Assembly: GCA_963931865.1 (NCBI GenBank)
Contig: OZ007509.1
Location: 1,067,978 to 1,131,977, forward strand
Direction of reading: 5' to 3'
DNA: 64,000 nucleotides
Origin: Axinella damicornis
Taxonomy: Eukaryota > Porifera > Demospongiae > Axinellida > Axinellidae
Positions 1 to 11,300 of this stretch are shown piece by piece; position 1 is the stretch's first letter; every line of letters starts with the position of its first letter. Below the pieces are notes generated by a model. That model was given only the letters and a program-made list of their open reading frames with translations, was not told where the DNA came from and searched no databases. A program made the translations under genes and the position numbers.

Positions 1-127
1 TGGCATGAAGTCTGTGCTCCTGTTTGCATCAGGGAAGTGGAAGGCGGAGGTTCTGATGAACTCAGTAGGATTAGAAGTCACCTGACTGAGAACCTGTTGA
101 TACAGGCAAATGGTCGATGGCAATAGC

Positions 128-183
128 CAAGAGCGCATGATGACATCATTGTTTTTTCACGGTGATGTCATCATGCGCTCTTG
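128..183. repeat. Foldback palindrome in an intron of the inverted fragment
   Basis: Arms of 21 bases (128-148 and 163-183) are perfect inverted copies around a 14-base loop. It looks like a tiny MITE or a hairpin left by a foldback element. A similar sequence (GATGACATCATGC) recurs near 8751. Confidence 0.7.
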
Positions 184-638
184 CAATAGCTAATAGCCAT
201 CCTGTTTGTGCTGCATGCATAAACAGCTAAAGTGCATGCATACTCAAAAACAGTGCATGTGGTGGCCTGATAATGTTATTATAATGGTAATAGCTAATAG
301 CCATCTGTTTGTTTCTCCTGGATAGCTAAACGGCAGATGTTTTTGTGCACTCTGAAACTGTGGTTGCTCTCTGGAAAATTCCACTAAGAGGTAATACTAA
401 TTAACAGAGCCTAAGTTCATATGTAGCTAGCTATGCCACTTTGACGTACATGGAACTGGGTCTCAAATCCTGTCCTCCCAGTTTCACTGTCCGTCTGCTT
501 CAGCTTCTCAATGGCACCAACCAGTCCCGAGGCTGGGATCTGGGTATCCCCACAGGTGAGGGACTCCAGAACAGCATCATGGATGAACGCATACTGCTCC
601 TGGTTGGGTCACAGAGAGGGATATTGGCACAACCTGCA

Positions 639-680
639 TTAGCCTCGTTCCCAGGCCACGCTGCCTGGGAACAAGGCTAA
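639..680. repeat. Small foldback element, TAGCCTCGTTCCCAGGC family
   Basis: The 18-base arms at 639-656 and 663-680 are nearly perfect inverted copies. The same family occurs at 16001, 23880, 34547, 43599 and 58580, and as a half copy near 10640-10715. Copies in C and D sit in the equivalent intron between the P-loop and EQYAF exons, so this insertion predates those duplications. Confidence 0.75.
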
Positions 681-1602
681 ACCTGCACGTGCACACTTCT
701 GTAATGAGAATGTGAAATCTCCACAGCATGTTTCACCCTGCTACTGCATGACTGGCTAAGCCAATTTACTTACCAAGTGATGTGAACTTTAAACAGACTA
801 CATAATTATCATCAACACACTGCAATTCTCTCTCACTGGTGATTGGACCATCTTCATGCGCTGCCTCCTCATCTTGGTGACAGTGGCTGGGATGTCCACC
901 ACATCCTCCTGGGCAGCCTGCTCCAGAGCTGTGTCAATGGCAATCAGTGTGCCAGTCCTCCCAACACCAGCACTGCAGAGAGACGACACCGCCTTTATGA
1001 GCCATTCATGTCTAGATCTTGGATCCAACCCACACACACCATTCACAAAGACTGGGTACACCACACTTCTACTCCTCCCCACACTTCTACTCCAGCCCAC
1101 ATGCAGTAAATCCATTTGTTGCTGACCTGCAGTGAACCAGTATGGATCCTCTGGAGGGATTCACCTGGGCCTTCATCCGACGGAGGTAGTTGAGGGTTGG
1201 CCCAGCATACTCTGGAACACTGTGGTCTGGCCAGGAAGTAAAGTGGAACTGGGTCACCTTCAGAGGAGTCCTCCCACCCTGGTCACACTGTGGGAGTAGA
1301 AGACCAAACAGGCATATGCAGGCATATGCATGGCTAGTACGCCAGTTACACAAGTGCACATATAAGTACAACGACAGCAACTCAACATAAAATTACCCCA
1401 ATACTCACTGCAACAAGCAGCTGTCGGATCGTGTAGTCTGCAAGCATCTGCTGGTCTGTAAGGGTGACTTTGAATGGACCGTACTCCTGGGTCTCCTGAC
1501 TGGGCCAGTACTGCTTACACTTCTGCTGTCCCCCTCCACAACACTAGTTACCATGGCAACTACATGGATCTTCTCCTGCCACACCAGCCACCAGAAGTCA
1601 GT

Positions 1603-2030
1603 CTCCCTGGGTGGCCCATCCACTACATGCCCTCCTACTCACGGTGCTTCAACTCCACCTTCTGATTTAGCATTCAAAAGATAATAATTTCATGGCATGG
1701 GCTCCTCATATGGAATGCTGCTTGTTTCAAAATTGGCACATGTATATATTAAAACAAGAACATGGATTTACTTTTAGCAGAAACTCATTATCTTAGTGTA
1801 CATATGTGACAAAATAAACCAATCTTGAGATAAACAGTGTCCGATACTCTTCAACTCTGTCTAATGACCACACTCTACTAATAGCTTTGAGAGTGCATAA
1901 TAACCATGCGGTTGTGGATGCAGCATTGCTGCCAGTAATCCACATGTTGTAGTAGCTGAGGACTGTGATCGACTGAAGTGCTCCAGAACATCCTGCAAAA
2001 GTCCTAGTACAGTGCAGAGTGCAGTAAACA
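1603..2030 (+). promoter_or_regulatory. Upstream region of gene A, truncated copy of the shared 5' block
   Basis: This interval matches the sequence found just upstream of genes B, C, D, F and G, including the stretch ending ...GTGCAGAGTGCAGTAAACA before the ATG. Its left part is cut off by the inverted RPTP fragment at about 1603. No TATA box is convincing. The call as promoter rests only on position and conservation between paralogs. Confidence 0.5.
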
Positions 2031-5000
2031 ATGCAGTCTCCACGGATACAGTGTTGTACACCACTGGGCCTCACTGCCATGGTACTCTGCAGCTACTGGA
2101 TGGTACTAGCTGGAGGCCAGACTTGCTCTCTCTCAGGTAATTTCATGTTTCCTATAGTGGCAACAAACTCTATATATCATCACAACCTCAAAATGTGCAT
2201 ACTGTTGTGGGTCGTATTTATTCCATGCAGCTGTTCAATTTCATATTTCCATGATTCACTTTTCTGGACCTCACTCTACTTGCTTTTTCATACGAGCATG
2301 AAAGTGTTTCCACAATTCTATTTTTATGACAACTAGCTTCATGCATTCACCATCATGGGTGTGTATAGTGTCTTAATTTTCACTTCATACTATTAGCTAC
2401 TGTGAGTGTAAGGATGAGGATGTTGCAGACCCAATAGCTATCAGATTCTGATTTTATACTGCAACCACATTCTCCATCATCCATGCAGCTGCTGACTTTT
2501 CTGTTACTGTGAGTGCTGAGAGAGTGTATGGCCCAACTCCTGGTGCTAGAGTGACCTGGAACACAACACTACCACCTGAGTGTGTGGCATCTGTCACAGT
2601 GGAGTTCAGAACTAGTAGCAGTGGGAGTGTAGTGAGATCCTACACAACTACCAATACATCAGAGACTGAGGTCATTCAGACTGGTCTCCAGTGCAATACA
2701 ACCTACTACATCAGAGTGGAGGTTACTGTAGTAGCCTCACTTGGTACAGTGGAGAGCAACCAAGTGCAAGTGCTTATTGGAGGTAAAGTCAAACTCACTC
2801 TGTACTGTACAATTGTGTTGTGTATGCAATTAATTGTTACAGCAACTTTACTGAATGGTGTTATGACATATCACAGATATACCGGCCCCACTCAGAGTGA
2901 GAGCTGAAGCCACTGCAGACAACACAAGTATCAGAGTGTTGTGGGAGTGGTCACGTCAGGGTCTGCTCATGTGTCTTGACAGCGTCAGAGTTGACTACCA
3001 ACCTGAGGGAGGCTCTCTGATGATGTACACAGTGGACAGTGCAACAGCAACCAGTGCCACCTTGTCCAACCTCCCGTGCAACACACAGTACACCATCAGT
3101 GTTTATGCCAGTGGTGGTATGACTGGTAAAAGGACTCTCACCACAGTAGTGTCCCTACCAGCAAGAGGTATTGTAGCAGCTGATGGACACTTATTTTTGC
3201 CACATGGGTAATTCCAGGCCAAGTGATCACAAAAAATGGACGACCCCCCTTAGATTTAAACGAAACTTGGTACATACTTTCCTTACCAGAAGTTATTAAT
3301 CCCCACCTATTTTTGGTCCCTTATGCTATATGGCTTCTGAGTTACAACTCTTCAAAAATTTAATTTTTGAGGAAATTTTCAGTGACCCGGTGATACTTAA
3401 ATGGCCATAACTTGTGACCAGATCACTTCCGACAATTATAAATTATACCATCGTGTTTGTTTTGAGTTGCCCTTTCAGATGATATATTGCAAGGGGGTGG
3501 GCACCTATTTGGGGTCAAAGGTCACCATTGATGAAGTTTAATTTTAATTTAATTCAAAAACGGATTCTTATTTTTTGGTCATTTGTTGCTCAACTATTCT
3601 TCAATTATCATTGCTGAAGTGGTATGAATTCGGTGTTGGGACGGCTATGGGACTGTGAGATATATGCAGTAGAGTGTATCCCTGATATGAAAATCGTCAA
3701 GCAAATTGAGCTTGCTGTTTGATGTTTTACCTCTTTTGCTCTGACAAGTACTAGCAGAAGTTGTAATGTGTCTCTATGGCACTTTTGTAGTCATGCTTCA
3801 GTATCTTCCTGCTTGTTAGCACCACTCTAGTGCTACAAATTAGCAAGGTGCTAATTAAATGCTACCATGGAAACCTCACACTTCTCAAATGGCAGCTAAA
3901 TCTCAGCAAGAAGACCTCCAATCAGATATGGCTCAGTTTCAACCTCAGTGGCGAAATCTATGCTGCAACCCCTTCAACAAGCCTCACCACTTCATCAGGA
4001 AGAAGAGTCAGCTTAGGGTTGTTACTGAGAGAATGTGTGAGAAAGTTCCCTCAATTTCACCAGGGGAGAAGATCTGTGATTCTTGCAGGAAACAACTAGC
4101 AGCATGACTACAAAAGTGCCATAGAGACACATTAGTCTCGTGCCCAGACCCTCCCGAAAAGCGGAAAGAGGGTCTGGTGTTCTGAGCGACATTTCTTGAT
4201 TCATGGGGCGTGGTCTCTCTCGGATTTTAAAGCTCGAATCAGATTGCAGAACGCGAATGACGTAGTCAATCAGCGTAAGTCATAGGTACGGTACATGTAA
4301 CAGTGCAGTGTAGCTAGTACGGACGGTATGTCAGTGAAATGGATACGACAGGCCTACCGAAGAGCGAGCTGAAGCAGTAAGCCAAATTGATTATCTTGCC
4401 GGCTGGTTTTGGGAAATCTCTGTGTTTCGTGACACTTCCACTCATCTTTGACAACCTCAGATAGAATTCTGTACAAGCGCAGGGCAACTGTACGTTGTTG
4501 TTGGCCCTTTGGTGTCACTTGTGAAGGACCAAATGCGCTGCTACAGTAAGCTTATAAGAATAGTGATAGGTGTGCTTTCATTGGAGAGGACATACAGAAT
4601 GCAGGTAATTACATTCCTTACGCTGTATAGCCCCGCCCCATGCGCCAAGAAATATCGCTCAGAACACCAGACCCTCTTCCCGCGTTTCGGGAGGGTCTGG
4701 GCACGAGACTAGAGACACATTACAACTTCTGCTAGTACTTGTCAGAGCAAAAGAGGTAAAAACATCAAACAGCAAGCTCAATTTGCTTGATGATTTCCAT
4801 ATCAGGGATACACTCTACCGCATATATCTCGCAGTCCCATGGCCGTCCCAACACCGAATTCATACCACTTCAGCAATGATAATTGAAGAACCATTGAGCA
4901 ACAAATGATCAAAAAATAAGAATCCATTTTTGAATTAAATTAAATTAAACTTCATCAACGGTGACCTTTGACCCCAAATGGGTGCCCACCCCCTTGCAAT

Positions 5001-8000
5001 ATATCATCTGAAAGGGCAACTCAAAACAAACACGATAGTATAATTTATAATTGTCAGAAGTGATCTGGTCACAAGTTATGGCCATTTAAGTATCACCGGG
5101 TCACTGAAAATATCCTCAAAAATTAATTTTTTGAAGAGTTGTAACTCAGAAGCCATATAACATAAGAGGCCAAAAATGGGTGGGGATTAATAACTTCTGG
5201 AAAGGAAAGTGTGTACCAAGTTTCGTTGAAATCTGAGGGGGGTCGTCCATTTTTTGTGATCACTTGGCCTGGAATTACCCACATAGTATACACATTACTC
5301 TGTATCCCTCCAGCCCCTCCCACTCCCACTGAGGTCACTGTTCAGGTCATGAATGCCTCTAGTGTCAGGGTAGCATGGCAGTGGACTAGTTCAGGTCCAG
5401 CTCCCAGCTGCTTCAGCACCACCCGTGTGACCTACAGGCATCCTGAGGGAGGTGGTGAGTCCTCCCTGCAGCTCAAGAACTCATCAGCAACTGAGACCAT
5501 CCTCCCTGATGTCCAGCCCACCACATGCTACACCATCACTGTGGTGGCCACTGCTGGAAAGCACAGGAGAGAGAGTGTTACAACAGCAGTGCTACGAGGT
5601 ATGACCAGCACATTACTATATACGCTCATGCACTATACATATAATTTTGGTCTCTATCATGCACTGCAGGACCACAGAATCTCTCAGCAGCTGTGCTGTC
5701 CCCTACCTCAGTGTATTTGACATGGATGACTCCCTGTGTCAATGACACACAGCAATACCATATATACTACAGGGGGACATGTGGGACCTATGTTGATGAG
5801 GGCAGTGATACAAATCGTACTGAGTACACATTTGATGAACTCCAAGAAGGCATCAACTACACTTTCACTGTCAACCAGACTGGGTTTGGAAGAGGCAGAG
5901 ATTTATCTACTGGCCCAGTGTATGCAATGACACTCAGAGCTGGTATGTGTGGTGGTGAAAGTGCCAATTTGTGGTATAGCAAAATCAACATTTTGCACAA
6001 TCAGTCCCCTCAGGAGCTCCACAGTCGCTGGAGGTCACATTTGTACAACCGTCAGAAGTATTCCTCAGCTGGACAGAAGTCCCTTGTGTTCAACAAAATG
6101 GACCAATCACTGGCTATGCTGTGCAGTACTATGCAACCTGTGGTCCTGACAGAGATGAGCAGCAGAACAAGTCAGTAGTGACAACAGGAAGCATCATTGA
6201 TGGTCTTACTCCAAACACTGAGTATGCTTTCCAAGTGGCAGCAGTGAACACCAATGGAACTGGCCCATTCAGTGAATCCATCACACTGGGAGGTAAGTGA
6301 TGGATGTCAGCCGTACATGCCACCCCAAACGATTGATGCTTCTCTTTCTGTATACACAGGAGCTCCACAGTTGGTGATGGTCAGTCCAGTAAACTCCATG
6401 ACTGTCTCCTGGAGTGAGGTTCAGTGCTTCAATGGAAGTGGAGCAGTCACCCACTACCTTGTGCAGTATCATTCCATGTGTGGTGCTGTGCAGAATGTAA
6501 CAACTGATGGTACAGTTCAAAATATTTCAGGCCTCACTCCAAACATTGCTGTGTACACATTCCGAGTGGCAGCTATTGGTATTAATGGGGTGACAGGACC
6601 GTACAGCAATCCTGCAAATACATCAGTACCAGGCAAGTGCTAAAATGTAATGCAAATTTCATTTCATTTACGTAATAATTGACTCAAGATTGTATTGATT
6701 GCAGGTGCAACACCCATGTGTCCAGGTAAAACGTTTCTTGCTCATGTAATTCTGCTAGCTAGCTACGGTATCTCAGGAATGCACTACAGACATTAAATGC
6801 CAAGTATCGAGAAGTATAACCTCATGCTCCTTGTGATCTGGCCGGTTGGAAACAAGCAAGCTGGAGCATTTCATATTGAATTCTTGCATTGCCTTTAAGT
6901 TAGCCGAGATATGGGAGCCTACATTTAACCAAGTTTCCAGGTCTCTTATTGCTTGTGTTGCAAATTAGCCCAGGTGGTTCACAGACATTATTATTTTGGC
7001 AAGCACTCAAGCAGGAAGTGCAATAGTCTCATGGATTCATGTGCTGAAATGTGTTGAAGTGCATGGATTGAGTCACCAGGTCATCCACTGACCCTGGAGC
7101 TACCAGGTCATCCACTGACCCTGGAGCCACCGGGCCATCCACTGACCCTGGAGCCACCGAGCCAATCACTGACCCTGGAGCCACCGGGCCATCCACTGAC
7201 CCTGGAGCCACCAGGTCATCCACTGACCCTGGAGCCACCGGGTCATCCACTGACCCTGGAGTCACCGGGTCATCCACTGACCCTGGAGCCACCAGGTCAT
7301 TCACTGACCCTGGAGCCAGGCCATCATTGGACCCTGGCTTGCTGGCAGGAGTTTCTTTGGTTCTCGTTCTGCTGATGCTTGCAGCAGCCTGCATTGTCAC
7401 CCTCATTATCTGGTGGAGGTAAGACTTTGTCAAGTGCATGTTTAAGTACTTTTCAGAGTATTCCACACTCTATTTATGGTAGCTACTCCAGTGTATGGCT
7501 TTCCTCTAGCAGAAGAAAAGGAAAGGGCATGAAGGTCACTGCAGTGGAATTGCCTGAAATACCAGATACTGACAGCACAGTAGAACAGGATACAGCTACA
7601 GCTGTTGACAACATCTACTGTGAGCGAATTCCGAGTGAGTTAAGGTAGTAAACATGGGTACCGCGATCTCCGAAACCAAGTTGATGGATAAATGGGCAGC
7701 ATCAAAGCGTACACAAGTTTCAGCAATACTTTGCATCAAACTGCTCCCTCTGCTTGAAAATGCCCTAAAACTCAATTTTAAGGCCCTCTACGAAACTGAA
7801 AATTTGGACCCTCTCCAAGGCCCCACCCACACTCTGACCCCATCATCAATACACACACAAAACAGGCCCAAAAACTACGGATGGATTTACCACCTGCTCT
7901 CCTCACTTGCAGGCTACAGCCCAAAACTCACTGCCACCCTCAAAAACAGAGGTTTGGCTACCCTAGGCTTTCACAAAAAATTCCACGCACACCACCTAAA

Positions 8001-8360
8001 ACCGACTCAAGCCAAGGCCAGTTTCCAAAAGGTCAACCTACCCCCTGCAAAACTAGGGATGCTTTTCCACGTTCACCTCTCGGTTACAGACTTTTGGCCA
8101 CACATCTACTCCCTCTCACCAGCCCAGTCCAGCTACCAAACCAGCCAAATTCGCCCTAACACGAAAATGGGCGGGGCCTGTAATGCCGAAAGGTCAACTC
8201 TCTAGAGTACCTTGGCCAGGGAGCTGTCGGAGGCTGTTCACTTTCCAGGCGGTTCTTCGGCCACTTCAGCAGACCCACAAACATTCCTGCTCACTCCACC
8301 TAGCTATTCACACTCAGACAGCCCATCGCTACATTCAATAAGCCAGAATAGCTCTTTACT

Positions 8361-8397
<37 letters not shown>

Positions 8398-11300
8398 AAA
8401 AAAGAGTGTTCAAACAAATCTTCAAGGTACCGCACGGCCACATCAGAGTACCGATTTGAAACTTGATAGGGCCGCTAGCCGCATCAAAGAGAGAAGCCCC
8501 CCTTGTTTATTCCGGTTGCCGCCATGGGAAAACGTAAACAGATGAATAACTCTAAATAACTGTATGCAAGTGACGTCATCTCATTAATTATTCATGAGCA
8601 AAATTGCGCGATTTCGCCGATGCCGTGTTTCCTACCTTAATGTATTGCATCGCTTATCATGGGCATTCACATGAAATTGTTGTTCTGAGCAACTATACAA
8701 GTCCAAGCACAAAGGCAAACTACAGCTGTATCCCATTGTTATCACCGCGATGACATCATGCACTCTTGTGCAAAATTACAGCCTACAGAAAGCCTGTACT
8801 CATTGGCAGAGATTCAAGGCCTTATCAAGGTTTGAACTGACAGGTGTCCTCTCAGGGCTGCAAATGAGCAAACAAAAGCGGCAAGTGCTTGGCCATTGCA
8901 GTCTAGTACATTGCAGTATGGCAGTTGGCACTTGCAAGCGGGGTGTAATATTATTAATTCTGATGATAAGTGTGCCTGAGCAGTTTGTGAGTGCATTTAT
9001 AGCTATAGTCTTTACAGTATGAATTAGCAGTGTTGTAAATTGCAGACTCACTTTATGAGCAGTGTTGCAATAACTACATTACCAACACCCACACAGCCTC
9101 CCCACCGACCATTGTGGATTACCAGCAGATGGCACTGTCTTTGGAGGGGGAGCAGGTCACCCTGACAGTGAAGATTGCTGGCAGCCCCACCCCCACTATC
9201 ACATGGCTCTTCAATGGGAAGAAGGTGAAGGATGACTACTCCACTGAGGTGGGGAAGGATGGATCACTGACTCTCACGTGTGTGGAGCTGAAGCATGCTG
9301 GCACCTACACCTTCAGTGTCAGCAACAGTGTGGGCAGTGTGGAGGGGTGCACCAAACTGGTCGTCCACGCTGAGGATGAGGACTGTACCAGTGCACCCAA
9401 AGTCGAAAGCAACCCAGTTGCTAAGGAAACGTTTGGAGAGTATGTTTCCAGCCTTCATACACACAGTTCCACTCTTTTTGAGTGCATATGTAATACATTT
9501 GCTGTTTATCCAGGACAAACAAACAGATAGCTATTAGCTACTGCCATTAACATTAATTATCAGGCCCACCACACTGTTTTTGAGTATACATGTGTACATT
9601 TGCTGTTTATGCATAGAGGACAAACAAGATGGCTATTAGCTCGACCATTTGTCTGTATCAACAGGTCCTCAGTCTGGTGACTCCTAAACCTACTGAGGTC
9701 ACCAGAACCTCCGCCTTCTGCTTCCCTGATGCAAACAGGAGCACAGACTTCCTGCCACGTGAGACAAAATCTATATTACGTTTTTGCATAGCTTCAGTTA
9801 TGGGAGCTAGCTATCTTATTTTGTGGATTTTGTTTTGAAGCAAACTTTTGTTGTTTTTGAATATGTAGCTGACGTCTGGAGGGTTGTACTGAAGGGTGAG
9901 AGTAACAACTACATCCACGCCAGCTTTGCACATGTGAGAGCAGCACGATCTGTGTCACTGTTTCTAAAGATCGTTGTGAGCAAGCAGACATGTGCAGCAC
10001 TTCACATATATGGTACACTGACAGTGATCGTGGCAGTTTGATCCTGTCAGTATGCTACAGCATGGCAGTGATATCTTAACTCCATTTGTTAAAAACTCCC
10101 ATTCAGTGCAATATTTAGCCATAGCTAGACAAAATTTATTTCTTCTTGGGTAACGTGGAAGTGCATTACCCCCACAGTACTCCTTAGGATCATACAATAG
10201 GTAGCTTCATTCCCAGGCCATTCACACCGCAAGTATTTTGATTGATTGCAGCATACTGCAAGCGATCAAACACTGGCAGTGGGAATGGCCTGGAAATGGG
10301 GGAATATATGTTTGGATTCTGTTAAGTGCTTTATGGGAAAGAATTCCTCTTACATACGTGCACCATCACCATCTATACCCTTTTGTCCACTGCACACACA
10401 TGCAGGGCTACAAGCAGTACAAGGGGTTCATCATCGCCCAGGCTCCAATGAAGGTCACATGCCGAGACTTCTGGAAGATGATCTATGAGAGGGAGTGTGG
10501 GGTGGTCGTGATGCTGTCAGACCTGGTGGAGAATGGAAGGGTACGGTACAGCCCTGCTGACATTGTAGCTACCATGAGCTCAGCATGTAATCTCAGTTGC
10601 AAATCTCTGATGGTGAGCTGAAGAGGCTATAGCTCTGCACAGCTAGCCTCCATTTTTGCATGCATGCTGCAAGTGATCAAAATCTGGAGGTGTAAAAGGC
10701 CTGGGAACAAGGCTACTGTATACCTGTACCTATAAACAAGCTGTGTCACAATACTGTAAGGAGCTGATCTCACGAATAGATAAACTTTCTTACTTGCTTT
10801 TCTTCCCTGCAGGAGGTGTGTCACCAGTACTGGCCCACTGGTGACACTAAGGGGGTACAGAAGTATGGGGAGTTCAATGTCTTTGTCCTCCAAGCCTCAC
10901 AGCAGTACGGCTTCATACAGCGCATGCTCAGTGTCACCAACCCCAAGGTAAGGGATGGGCAGATTTGTCTCCAGCTTAGTATCAACTGATCTACTGTGGC
11001 TTTGAGTGTATGCACACGTCCGTACTCTGTATCAAAACTCAGCACATATTCCTCCGGCCTTTGATCCTGCAGTCTGGCCAGGTGCACAAGGTGACCCAGT
11101 TCCAGATGTCCTGCTGGACCCCTGAGGGTCTGTGCACCTCCTCCCGTGCCATCATTGACATCATTGAGCAGGTGTTGGTGATACAGAGGAGGACCGGAAA
11201 CAGGCCCATTGTGGTCCACGGCAGGTGCTACTGGGTCCTTCTCCCATTTTGCACATGTATAGATACAGTGTATATATACAGTAGTGTTCACAGGTTTGTA

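Larger units (their letters stand above)
1..1602 (-). pseudogene. Inverted fragment of an RPTP gene (D1 C-terminal half and start of D2)
   Basis: Five exons of the RPTP family can be read on the minus strand: 1602-1409 ([17 protein letters not shown]), 1287-1127 ([17 protein letters not shown]), 972-837 (AGVGRTG), 599-450 (EQYAFIHD) and 93 to the window edge (start of D2). Splice sites and phases match gene C exon for exon. The first exon is broken: the G run at 1534-1530 is one base shorter than in genes D and F, which shifts the frame right after VVEG. Its 5' side also ends abruptly at about 1602, where the sequence switches to the upstream block that precedes the plus-strand genes. I read this as an inverted, truncated duplicate and so a pseudogene fragment. 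The D2 part continues left of the window and could belong to a longer relic. Confidence 0.85.
3206..5280. mobile_element. Long terminal-inverted-repeat DNA element in gene A intron 3
   Basis: The element starts GGGTAATTCCAGGCC and ends with the inverse. The left arm spans 3206-3797 (about 590 bases); the right arm spans 4101-5280 and is split by a nested insertion. ACAT flanks both sides (3202-3205 and 5281-5284) as a likely 4-bp target duplication. Gene C at 19418-19446 shows the matching intron without the insert, so the empty site is visible in the same window. The core between the arms is only about 300 bases. Confidence 0.88.

Noticed and set aside
7654..8205. 183-codon ORF in gene A, first taken as a possible gene
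   Set aside because: It lies wholly inside the TTAA-flanked insertion, has no recognisable domain, and is absent from the empty site in gene C.
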